A stretch of 5,955 bases of DNA from Gammaproteobacteria bacterium. Its GTDB lineage: Bacteria; Pseudomonadota; Gammaproteobacteria; Steroidobacterales; SZUA-146. Location: contig JABDLQ010000240.1 in NCBI GenBank assembly GCA_013002925.1, positions 1 through 5,955 on the forward strand. The letters are read 5' to 3'. The position numbers were made by a program, and so were the translations under genes. The notes beneath the pieces are model-generated. The model was not told the DNA's origin. It saw only the letters and a program-made list of their open reading frames with translations, and did not search any database. Numbering within the stretch: the first letter of the stretch is position 1; every line of letters starts with the position of its first letter. Shown here piece after piece: positions 1 through 5,611 of this stretch.

Positions 1-162
1 ATATGCGCGCGTGATGTGTTTCAGGAAATCGCAGCGCGCTACAACTTTTCTCTTTGCGAAGCTGATCTTAAAGTTGCTGTGAACGATCGCTTTGCTGACT
101 GGGATGAGCCAATACATGACGGTGACAAGCTGGTTTTTATTCCACCGGTATCCGGAGGCTAG
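1..162 (+). CDS. moaD: MoaD, small subunit of molybdopterin synthase (3' part, 5' end outside window)
   Basis: Reading from base 1 in frame gives 53 residues ending VFIPPVSGG and a TAG stop. MoaD is a small ubiquitin-fold sulfur carrier of about 80 residues. Its C-terminal glycine is adenylated by MoeB, converted to a thiocarboxylate, and inserted into MoaE's active site to supply the dithiolene sulfur of molybdopterin. Visible here are the conserved VAVND segment, the DGDKLVFIPPVSGG ending that matches the family closely, and the obligatory terminal Gly-Gly. About the first 30 residues, including the start, lie left of the window. The moaE start follows the stop by 2 bases, so the two are almost certainly one transcript. 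ThiS is a related Gly-Gly protein, but the PPVSGG ending and the adjacent moaE settle the identity. Confidence 0.95.
   Translation: MCARDVFQEIAARYNFSLCEADLKVAVNDRFADWDEPIHDGDKLVFIPPVSGG
154..158 (+). promoter_or_regulatory. Shine-Dalgarno of moaE inside the moaD Gly-Gly codons
   Basis: A perfect GGAGG lies 6 bases before the moaE ATG. It is formed by the last two sense codons of moaD (GGA GGC). The same bases therefore encode MoaD's catalytic C-terminus and load ribosomes for moaE. This fixes the moaE start at 165 and implies coupled, near-stoichiometric synthesis of the two subunits. Confidence 0.85.
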
Positions 163-164
163 AC

Positions 165-587
165 ATGTTTGACCTGAGCCCGGCGCCGCTCGATGCGGCC
201 ACCCTGCGGCGGCAACAAATGGCGGATGCATCAGGCGGATTTGTATGCTTTGAAGGGTGGGTGCGCAATCATAATGACGGTCGTGACGTGCGTGGTTTGC
301 AGTACGAAGCCTACGAGGCGCTTGCGCTGAGTGAAGGCCAACGCATCATTGACGAGGCGCTGCAGAAGTTTGCCATCCGCTCGGCACGCTGCCAGCATCG
401 CATCGGCGCGCTGGAGATCGGGGAATTGGCAGTGTGGGTGGGCACCGATGCAGCGCATCGCGACGCGGCTTTCAAGGCCTGCCGCTACATCATCGACGAA
501 GTAAAAAAGCGCGTGCCGATCTGGAAAAAAGAACTCTATGCCGATGGCGATACGACCTGGGTAGACTGCCGTGAACAGGAGACCTGA
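165..587 (+). CDS. moaE: MoaE, large catalytic subunit of molybdopterin synthase
   Basis: The product has 140 residues; the family is usually about 140-155. MoaE dimerises, binds one MoaD tail per active site, and converts cyclic pyranopterin monophosphate to molybdopterin in the cytoplasm. Visible family marks are GWVRNHN (residues 31-37), HRIGALEIGE (78-87), the AHRDAAF segment (97-103, His98 and Arg99) and VKKRVPIWKKE (113-123). By alignment from memory with E. coli MoaE, Lys114 and Lys121 correspond to the active-site lysines Lys119 and Lys126, and both are kept. The ATG at 165 is supported by an ideal GGAGG 6 bases upstream and by a 2-base gap from moaD. The N-terminus is slightly shorter than in E. 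coli, and nothing looks truncated or degraded. The next gene is convergent, so moaE is probably the last gene of its operon. Confidence 0.97.
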   Translation: MFDLSPAPLDAATLRRQQMADASGGFVCFEGWVRNHNDGRDVRGLQYEAYEALALSEGQRIIDEALQKFAIRSARCQHRIGALEIGELAVWVGTDAAHRDAAFKACRYIIDEVKKRVPIWKKELYADGDTTWVDCREQET

Positions 588-625
588 AACGCGAGCCCAT
601 ACGCGCGAGGTCATCGCTCGGATCT

Positions 626-653
626 GCAACTGCATGCCCGCGGTTTCAGTTGC
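626..653. terminator. Inverted repeat between convergent moaE and M24 peptidase genes, possible weak terminator
   Basis: GCAACTG at 626-632 is a perfect inverted repeat of CAGTTGC at 647-653, separated by 14 bases that contain the palindrome CCGCGG. It sits in the 65-base gap where moaE and the minus-strand peptidase gene meet, and its last base is the last base of the peptidase stop codon. The position suits a shared terminator. However, neither strand has the T-run expected of an intrinsic terminator, so the role is inferred from the repeat and its location only. Confidence 0.35.
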
Positions 654-1936
654 TAAATTACAGGGCCCATTGTTCCAAGCGGTGCGTCCAGGTCATCGGG
701 TGGCACGGTAAACCAGGCGGGGCCGCCGGGTGTGATGTACAGGCAGTCTTCCAGTCGCACGCCAAATTCATCAAAATCATAGATTCCGGGTTCATTGGAA
801 AAACACATACCCGGTGCCAACCGTGTCTTTTCACCCTGCACAAAGTTAACGGGTTCATGGCCGTCCATACCAATACCGTGCCCGGTCCGATGACTGAGCC
901 CCGGCGTTTTGTAACCGGGACCATAGCCTAATGACTCATACCAGGTGCGCACCGCATCATCGACGCTGCCAGCCGGAGCACCGGGAACGGCAGCAGCAAA
1001 GGCGATCTCCTGCCCCTGCCGAACCTGTTCCCACACCTGGCGCTGACGTGTGGATGGGGCGCCGAACACAAAAGTGCGCGAAATATCACTTTGATACCCG
1101 TGCACTGAGCAACCACAGTCCATCAACACTATGTCGCCTTTTGCAACGGCTTTTTGTTGTGCGGTTCCGTGCGGATAGGCGCTGGCCGGCCCCACCAGCA
1201 CCAGTGACCAGGCACGCGCACCGCCAAGCTGCGTTTGCGCTGTGTTCATCAGCGCCTTGATATCGCTACCCGTCATGCCGGCGGAAATCTGTGCATGCAC
1301 ATGGGCATAGGCCTGCAGGGTTACTTCGCTGGCGATGCGCATCAGCCGCAACTCCGCGACGGACTTGTACATGCGACAGCCACGAGTCACTGCGGTGGCC
1401 GCCGCCAGTTCAAACCCCGGCAGTGCTTTGGTCAGACCATCGGCCACAAAATAGCGCACCGTTTCTTCGAGGCCGATGCGGCCTGTTTGCAGGCCACGGT
1501 CGGCCAGAAACTCCCGGGCTTTGTCAAACGGGCTTTCATGTTCATGCCAGGTGCGTACATCATCGCCAAAGGCCATCGATTCGCGGACGCTGGGTTGTTC
1601 AAAAAACGGAGTAATAACCCCGATCTCGCCAACAGCCGGAATAACCACGGCGGTCAGTCGTTCACTGCGCCACCATTGGATTCCGCTGAAATAGCTCATC
1701 GCCGAACCCGGCTCCAGCACCAGCGCATCCAGATCGTGCGCCTGCATCAGCTGCTGCGCCCTGGCCACACGCGCTTTGCGTTCATCTACCGTGATCTGCA
1801 CCGCATCGGCGGTAATCACAGCCAGCCCGTTATCAGCAACCGGCGGCGCCGGTAGCGATGAACAGGCGGTCACCAGTGGCGCGGTGAAACTCGCGGCGCC
1901 CATGGCCTTTAAAAAACGCCGCTTGCCTTTGTTCAC
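653..1936 (-). CDS. Exported M24-family metallopeptidase (Xaa-Pro aminopeptidase/creatinase fold), Tat-like lipoprotein signal
   Basis: The product has 427 residues from a GTG start. The C-terminal pita-bread domain keeps all five M24 metal ligands: Asp273 (LMDCG), Asp284 (YQSDISRTF), His353 (RTGHGIG), Glu382 (SNEPGIY) and Glu396 (RLEDCLY). Conserved histidines occur at PHGT (256) and GHEP (360). Residues of about 45-190 resemble the creatinase N-terminal domain. The family hydrolyses bonds next to proline or related amides; the substrate here is unknown. The N-terminus has KRRFLK (5-10), a weakly hydrophobic stretch, then VTAC (Cys25 as lipobox cysteine), suggesting Tat export and lipid anchoring. 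The canonical twin-arginine register would be Lys-Arg rather than Arg-Arg, so Tat use is inferred. The GTG at 1936 was chosen over ATGs up to 1984 because it gives a compact signal peptide, has GCGGGG 7 bases upstream, and lies 4 bases after the preceding DUF2959 gene instead of overlapping it. It is co-transcribed with that lipoprotein. Confidence 0.88.
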   Translation of the reverse strand: MNKGKRRFLKAMGAASFTAPLVTACSSLPAPPVADNGLAVITADAVQITVDERKARVARAQQLMQAHDLDALVLEPGSAMSYFSGIQWWRSERLTAVVIPAVGEIGVITPFFEQPSVRESMAFGDDVRTWHEHESPFDKAREFLADRGLQTGRIGLEETVRYFVADGLTKALPGFELAAATAVTRGCRMYKSVAELRLMRIASEVTLQAYAHVHAQISAGMTGSDIKALMNTAQTQLGGARAWSLVLVGPASAYPHGTAQQKAVAKGDIVLMDCGCSVHGYQSDISRTFVFGAPSTRQRQVWEQVRQGQEIAFAAAVPGAPAGSVDDAVRTWYESLGYGPGYKTPGLSHRTGHGIGMDGHEPVNFVQGEKTRLAPGMCFSNEPGIYDFDEFGVRLEDCLYITPGGPAWFTVPPDDLDAPLGTMGPVI

Positions 1937-1940
1937 GGCG

Positions 1941-2639
1941 CTACCCCGCCTGCATATTGGCGATGAATGCATTGGCCTCATCAATGGCGCGCTGCATGTC
2001 CCGGATCAGCGTATCCACCTGCGTCTGCAAGACAGACTCCTGGTCACGCAGCGCCGCCAGGGCCCGCGCATTCAGGCTGTGTTTCAGAAACAGGACGTTA
2101 TCCCGCAGCACCAGCATGACCGGATCGACACGCTCGCGTGCAGTGCGCATACGATTGCGCAAATCCGCGTAGCGTCGCCGCGCAAGCTCGAGCTTCGTCG
2201 TTTGATCGGCACGTAGTTTTGCGCTGTTGTACTGGGCCAGTTCCGCTTGCCATTCGTCGAACAGGTCCGCACTGACCCGATCTATGCTTTCAAGCCGCTC
2301 ATCAAGTTCTTCGGTCGCCTCCTCAGAGCGGGATACCGCACGGCTTAACTCCTGATATTTGTCTTCAAGATCACCACCGTCATAGCCGATCAGGGAACTG
2401 AGTTCCGAGTAGGCCGAGACCAGTGTATTGCGGGTTTCCTGCTGTGCATCGCGAGCATCTTCAACCCGATCTACGAGGATATCCCGCTTGTGAATTCCGA
2501 CTTTCTCGAGCGCCGAATATTTGACCGTAGTGCACCCGGAAAAGCCCAATGCGAGCATCAGCACAAACAGCGTCCGCAGCAATCCTGAAAAATTGTGACG
2601 ACCTTGGAAAATCGCGCTGGCCTGTGTCATCTTATGCAT
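1941..2639 (-). CDS. DUF2959-family lipoprotein, coiled-coil rich
   Basis: The product has 232 residues. A basic N-terminus is followed by a hydrophobic stretch (about 20-34) and FSGC, with Cys36 as the likely lipidated cysteine. Phe at -3 is a tolerated deviation from the usual Leu, and Thr at +2 does not resemble the inner-membrane retention signal, so an outer-membrane anchor is expected. The mature part carries what I recognise from memory as DUF2959 marks: KVGIHKRDILVDRVEDARD (47-64), GGDLEDKY (88-95), DEWQAEL (128-134), MLVLRDNVLFLKHSLNARAL (175-194) and VDTLIRDM (208-215). Residues 55-175 are charged and heptad-like, consistent with long helices. No biochemical function is known to me. 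The ATG at 2639 was chosen; an ATG three codons later (2630) is equally possible, and neither has a strong Shine-Dalgarno. A longer open frame to 2918 runs antisense to the neighbouring paralogue and is discounted. It is first gene of a pair with the M24 peptidase. Confidence 0.85.
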   Translation of the reverse strand: MHKMTQASAIFQGRHNFSGLLRTLFVLMLALGFSGCTTVKYSALEKVGIHKRDILVDRVEDARDAQQETRNTLVSAYSELSSLIGYDGGDLEDKYQELSRAVSRSEEATEELDERLESIDRVSADLFDEWQAELAQYNSAKLRADQTTKLELARRRYADLRNRMRTARERVDPVMLVLRDNVLFLKHSLNARALAALRDQESVLQTQVDTLIRDMQRAIDEANAFIANMQAG

Positions 2640-2655
2640 ACTGAGGTCTACTTGG

Positions 2656-3369
2656 GTGGCGCCGTTTGCGGTGAATGCGATTATACAAAAACTCTTGCCA
2701 TTAGTACTGCCGTTGATCAAAAAGAAGCGTTCGTGGGCAGCTTTGATTGCCGTCGCGGGTATCAGCTTCATTGCCACCGGCCAGATACCACTGGAAATCG
2801 ATCGTCTGTGGAAAGAACCGCGTGAATTGCTCGTCGATCGTGTCAGCGCAGCGCGTGACAGCCAGCAGGAAGCCGCTGAAGAATTTCGCGATGCGTTGAC
2901 GCAGTTCAAGGCTGTCACCGGGTTTTCCGGAGGCGACCTTGAGAGGCAATATAATAAGCTTAATAAAGCCTATAAAGACAGCAAAGATGCGGCCGGCGAC
3001 ATCACGCGCCGGGTTGACCGGGTGGTAGCGGCCAGTAACCGGCTGCTTACCGAATGGCGCGCAGAACTTGGCGATTACAACGACCCGCAGCTCAAACGCC
3101 TGGCCGAGCAACAATTTGACGAAACCCGTCAGCGGGCGGAACTGCTGATCGCGTCCATGCGTAAAACTGAACAGACCATGCAGCCGGTGCTGCAGTCTTT
3201 TCAGGACCAGGTGCTCTATCTCAAACACAATCTTAATTTGTCTGCTATTGCATCACTGGATGAAGAAGCCACCATGATTCAAAGCAACGTTGATATGCTC
3301 ATTGCCGAAATGGAAACCTCCATTGCTGAAGCGGACGAGTTTATCCGCATCATTCTTGCCAGGGGATAG
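2656..3369 (+). CDS. DUF2959-family protein with N-terminal membrane anchor, divergent paralogue of the lipoprotein
   Basis: The product has 237 residues from GTG. It shares the same blocks as the minus-strand lipoprotein: ELLVDRVSAARDSQQE (57-72), GGDLERQYNKL (92-102), TEWRAELGDYN (132-142), MQPVLQSFQDQVLYLKHNLN (175-194) and VDMLIAEMETSIAEADEFI (212-230). It lacks a lipobox cysteine. Instead, after KKKR (22-25), it has a hydrophobic segment of about residues 27-45, read as an uncleaved signal anchor with the helical domain in the periplasm. No function is known to me for this family. The start is uncertain. GTG at 2656 has GAGG 9 bases upstream; GTG at 2671 and TTG at 2695 or 2713 are alternatives without a visible Shine-Dalgarno, and the last would begin directly before KKKR. 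A short AT-rich patch near 2948-2990 encodes a Lys/Tyr/Asn-rich helix. The minus-strand paralogue starts 16 bases away. Confidence 0.85.
   Translation: MAPFAVNAIIQKLLPLVLPLIKKKRSWAALIAVAGISFIATGQIPLEIDRLWKEPRELLVDRVSAARDSQQEAAEEFRDALTQFKAVTGFSGGDLERQYNKLNKAYKDSKDAAGDITRRVDRVVAASNRLLTEWRAELGDYNDPQLKRLAEQQFDETRQRAELLIASMRKTEQTMQPVLQSFQDQVLYLKHNLNLSAIASLDEEATMIQSNVDMLIAEMETSIAEADEFIRIILARG
2680..2685 (-). promoter_or_regulatory. Candidate -10 element for the DUF2959 lipoprotein-M24 peptidase unit
   Basis: Read on the minus strand, these bases are a perfect TATAAT. They lie about 40 bases upstream of the lipoprotein ATG at 2639, which would give a leader of roughly 30-35 bases. No good -35 is present at 16-18 bases; the hexamer there reads AGTACT. 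The element falls inside codons 9-10 of the divergent plus-strand gene, if that gene begins at 2656. The call rests on one perfect hexamer at a suitable position. Confidence 0.45.
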
Positions 3370-3379
3370 TGCAATTCCC
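3362..3379 (+). terminator. Small hairpin at the end of the anchored DUF2959 gene, weak terminator candidate
   Basis: GGGGAT (3362-3367) can pair with ATTCCC (3374-3379) over a 6-base loop, with one G-T pair. It overlaps the TAG stop at 3367-3369. The following bases are only mildly AT-rich with no T-run, so termination would be weak and read-through toward the permease is possible. Confidence 0.2.
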
Positions 3380-3451
3380 AACCATTTGTAATTCGCGACG
3401 CCTGTTTGCCGGCACCGGATAGTTTGGCGACTGACATCATCGGACAATCAC

Positions 3452-3479
3452 CTGACACAAGAGCGTGTTACCCTATACA
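3452..3479 (+). promoter_or_regulatory. Candidate sigma-70 promoter of the SLC13/TrkA-C permease
   Basis: CTGACA at 3452-3457 (5 of 6 to TTGACA) is followed after 16 bases by TATACA at 3474-3479 (4 of 6 to TATAAT). Transcription would begin at about 3486, leaving a leader of about 15 bases that contains GGAAAG before the ATG at 3502. The match is moderate. Its consistency with the preferred start codon is the main reason for listing it. Confidence 0.4.
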
Positions 3480-3501
3480 GCCTATGGAAAGTTTGCCTGC
3501 C

Positions 3502-5340
3502 ATGACGACAGAGATTGCGCTGGTTCTGAGCATCGTCGTCTTCACCGTTTTTTTATTTGCCTCTGAACTTTTGCGCATCGACGTCACGGCGATCCTGGTC
3601 ATGACGCTGCTGGGTCTGCTGATTTTTATCCCGGGTCTCGACACGCTTATCAGCCCCGATGTGCTCTTTGCGGGGCTCTCCAGTAATGCCGTTGTGTCAA
3701 TTATTGGCGTTATGATAATTGGCGGCGGTCTCGAAAAAACCGGCGTAATGGATCGGGTGGCCTGGGCAATCATGCGCTATGGCGGGAAAGCTGAATCGCA
3801 AATCATTGCCCTGACCTCTGGAACCGTGGCCTGCATCTCAGCGTTTATGCAAAACGTCGGTGCTACTGCGCTGTTTTTGCCGGTAGTGGCACGAATTTCA
3901 TCGCGCACCGGGTTGCCCATGTCACGATTGGTGATGCCAATGGGGTTTTGCGCCATCCTCGGCGGCACCATGACCATGGTGGCATCCAGCCCCCTCATCA
4001 TGCTCAATGATCTACTCAAAGCGGCTAACCAGGGGTTACCGGAAAACCAGAAAATCGAATCCTTCGGCCTGTTTGCAGTGACCCCTGTCGGTCTGTCACT
4101 GGTGGCGGCGGGGGTCATTTATTTTATGTTTTTTCGCCACATCGTTCTGCCACGCGACAAACAAAAAGTCGGTGCGCGTGGTGCCGGGACGGTGCGCTAT
4201 CTGCGCCGACTCCATGGGGTCGATGCGGCGGTGCGCGAGGTTGAGGTCCCCCCGGGCAGCCCACTGGTGGGGCGCGACATCAAGAGCGTCCAAAGAGAGT
4301 TCGAAGTGCGTATCGTAGCCTCACGCTATGCGGGCAAAGTCCTCGTCGCGCCTCCGATTGAAGCTCCGATCGCCGCCCCGGCCACGCTGGCCGTCATTGC
4401 ACAGCACGATGAGCTGAAGCAGTTTATTGAAACGAACCGCCTGGTTTTGCGACAAAAACTGGTTGAATTTCGTCATTTGCTGGCGCGCTCGATTGCCGGT
4501 GTGGCTGAAATCGTAATTCCTCCGGATTCAAAGCTCATCGGAGAAACCGTGCGCACCACGCGCATGCGCATGGCGTACGGCTTGAGTCTTTTATCAATCT
4601 ACCGTGGTGACAAGGCAATTACCCAGAAACTCCAGGATGTCCCTTTCATGGCCGGCGACACATTGCTATGCCATACCCGCTGGGAAAACCTGGTGCGACT
4701 GGAAAATGATCGGGATTTTGTCATTGTAACGACCGACTATCCACGCGAAGAACGGCATCCTTACAAACTCACGTTGGCCCTGATGTTTTTTGCGATGTCA
4801 CTGGGCCTGATCCTGTTTACGAACATTGTGCTCCCGGTTGCCCTGCTTGCCGGAGCTGTCGGCATGATCGTTACAGGTGTTCTGACCATGGACGATGCAT
4901 ACGACGCGGTGAGCTGGAAAACGGTGTTTTTACTGGCCGGATTGCTACCTCTTGGTCACGCGGTTGAAACGTCCGGCACGGCCAATTACCTGGCGCTGCA
5001 TGTGCTCGACTGGGTGGGTGACCTGCCCAACTGGGCCTTGCAAGCGCTGATTGCCGTCATTGCCGCCGCCTTTACATTGGTCATATCCAACATTGGCGCA
5101 ACCATCATCCTGGTACCGATTGCAATCAATGTGGCGTTAGCCAGTGGTGCCGACCCTGCCATGTTTGCACTTACCGTCGCCATTTCGACCTCCAATTCCT
5201 TTCTGATCCCGACGCATCAGGTCAACGCATTGATCATGGGCCCCGGCAATTATCGCGTGTCTGACTTTTTACGCGCCGGCAGCGTCATGACGATACTTTT
5301 TCTGGTGGTGTCACTGGTGGCCCTGAACCTGGTCCACTAA
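3502..5340 (+). CDS. SLC13/DASS-type anion permease with two internal TrkA-C (RCK_C) domains
   Basis: The product has 612 residues and belongs to the inner membrane. The N-terminal half (about 1-212) has hydrophobic helices at about 3-24, 28-45 and 190-211 and the motif QNVGAT (117-122). A cytoplasmic insert follows with two TrkA-C-like repeats, about 242-310 and 334-403, each opening with a PPxSxLxG motif (250-257 and 340-347). The C-terminal half (about 420-612) carries the matching SNIGAT (529-534) and SNSFLIPTHQVN (564-575). The two Asn-x-Gly-Ala-Thr hairpins are the pseudo-twofold substrate and cation sites of the DASS family. The usual TPPN-type element reads THQVN here, so it belongs to the TrkA-C-containing branch rather than the classical dicarboxylate carriers. 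Substrate is unknown (sulfate, dicarboxylate or another anion). TrkA-C domains usually sense small ligands, so transport may be gated; this is inference. ATG at 3502 is preferred (GGAAAG 9 bases upstream, hydrophobic helix at once); ATG 3484 or TTG 3406 would add a non-hydrophobic tail. Confidence 0.9.
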   Translation: MTTEIALVLSIVVFTVFLFASELLRIDVTAILVMTLLGLLIFIPGLDTLISPDVLFAGLSSNAVVSIIGVMIIGGGLEKTGVMDRVAWAIMRYGGKAESQIIALTSGTVACISAFMQNVGATALFLPVVARISSRTGLPMSRLVMPMGFCAILGGTMTMVASSPLIMLNDLLKAANQGLPENQKIESFGLFAVTPVGLSLVAAGVIYFMFFRHIVLPRDKQKVGARGAGTVRYLRRLHGVDAAVREVEVPPGSPLVGRDIKSVQREFEVRIVASRYAGKVLVAPPIEAPIAAPATLAVIAQHDELKQFIETNRLVLRQKLVEFRHLLARSIAGVAEIVIPPDSKLIGETVRTTRMRMAYGLSLLSIYRGDKAITQKLQDVPFMAGDTLLCHTRWENLVRLENDRDFVIVTTDYPREERHPYKLTLALMFFAMSLGLILFTNIVLPVALLAGAVGMIVTGVLTMDDAYDAVSWKTVFLLAGLLPLGHAVETSGTANYLALHVLDWVGDLPNWALQALIAVIAAAFTLVISNIGATIILVPIAINVALASGADPAMFALTVAISTSNSFLIPTHQVNALIMGPGNYRVSDFLRAGSVMTILFLVVSLVALNLVH

Positions 5341-5611
5341 GCATCGCAGCACCTCGTTACCGAATACCGGTGTACTCTCGCTCCATACCACGATGGTAAA
5401 CCCCGCCCGCCGTGCTGCGCGGTCCAGAACTAACGCGTGCGCCACCCTCAAGATACTGGCAGCGGACAAGCTGTCTGATGTTACGCGGCGCCAATTTCCT
5501 GACACCGCTCTTGCCCGACATTGACCGCGTCCCTGGCATATGCAAGGCGTGCGCAGGTCTACCTGTGATCCGCTGTTGTCGTGATCAGGATTTTATTCTG
5601 CACGCGGTGGG
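5341..5611. other. Intergenic region between two convergent transporter genes, no supported gene
   Basis: This is the longest non-coding stretch (271 bases). Minus-strand open frames of 62-64 codons cross it, but they lack a recognisable Shine-Dalgarno, one overlaps the end of the permease gene, and none resembles a family I know. Small inverted repeats occur: TACCA-cga-TGGTA at 5386-5398, CAGGT-ct-ACCTG at 5554-5565, and TGATC/GATCA at 5566-5587. The last is followed by TTTTATT at 5591-5597 and could serve as a weak plus-strand terminator, but its stem is only 5 base pairs with a 12-base loop. Confidence 0.5.

Noticed and set aside
231..635. Minus-strand open frame of 134 codons opposite moaE
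   Set aside because: It lies wholly antisense to a strongly supported moaE, has no recognisable family features, and is explained by codon bias of the real gene.
1235..1855. Plus-strand open frame of 206 codons opposite the M24 peptidase
   Set aside because: It is rich in His, Arg and Gln as expected of an antisense shadow, has no Shine-Dalgarno or known motif, and the opposite strand encodes a complete metallopeptidase.
2640..2918. 93-codon N-terminal extension of the minus-strand DUF2959 protein
   Set aside because: It would bury the lipoprotein signal inside the protein and runs antisense to the conserved start of the plus-strand paralogue.
3406..3501. TTG-started N-terminal extension of the SLC13 permease
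   Set aside because: It is non-hydrophobic, lacks a Shine-Dalgarno, contains a candidate promoter, and precedes a typical membrane-protein start at 3502.
5425..5495. Possible integron attC-like site (CTAAC near 5430 and GTTACGC near 5480)
   Set aside because: The ends do not fit the RYYYAAC/GTTRRRY consensus and there is no surrounding imperfect palindrome or cassette structure.
5311..5545. Small minus-strand open frames (62-64 codons) in and near the last intergenic region
   Set aside because: They overlap each other in different frames, one runs into the permease gene, and neither has an SD or a recognisable family. A decayed gene remnant cannot be excluded but is not supported.
5554..5597. 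Short inverted repeats before TTTTATT as an intrinsic terminator
   Set aside because: Stems are only 5 base pairs with a long loop, and the element lies about 225 bases from the permease stop; too weak for a separate feature.
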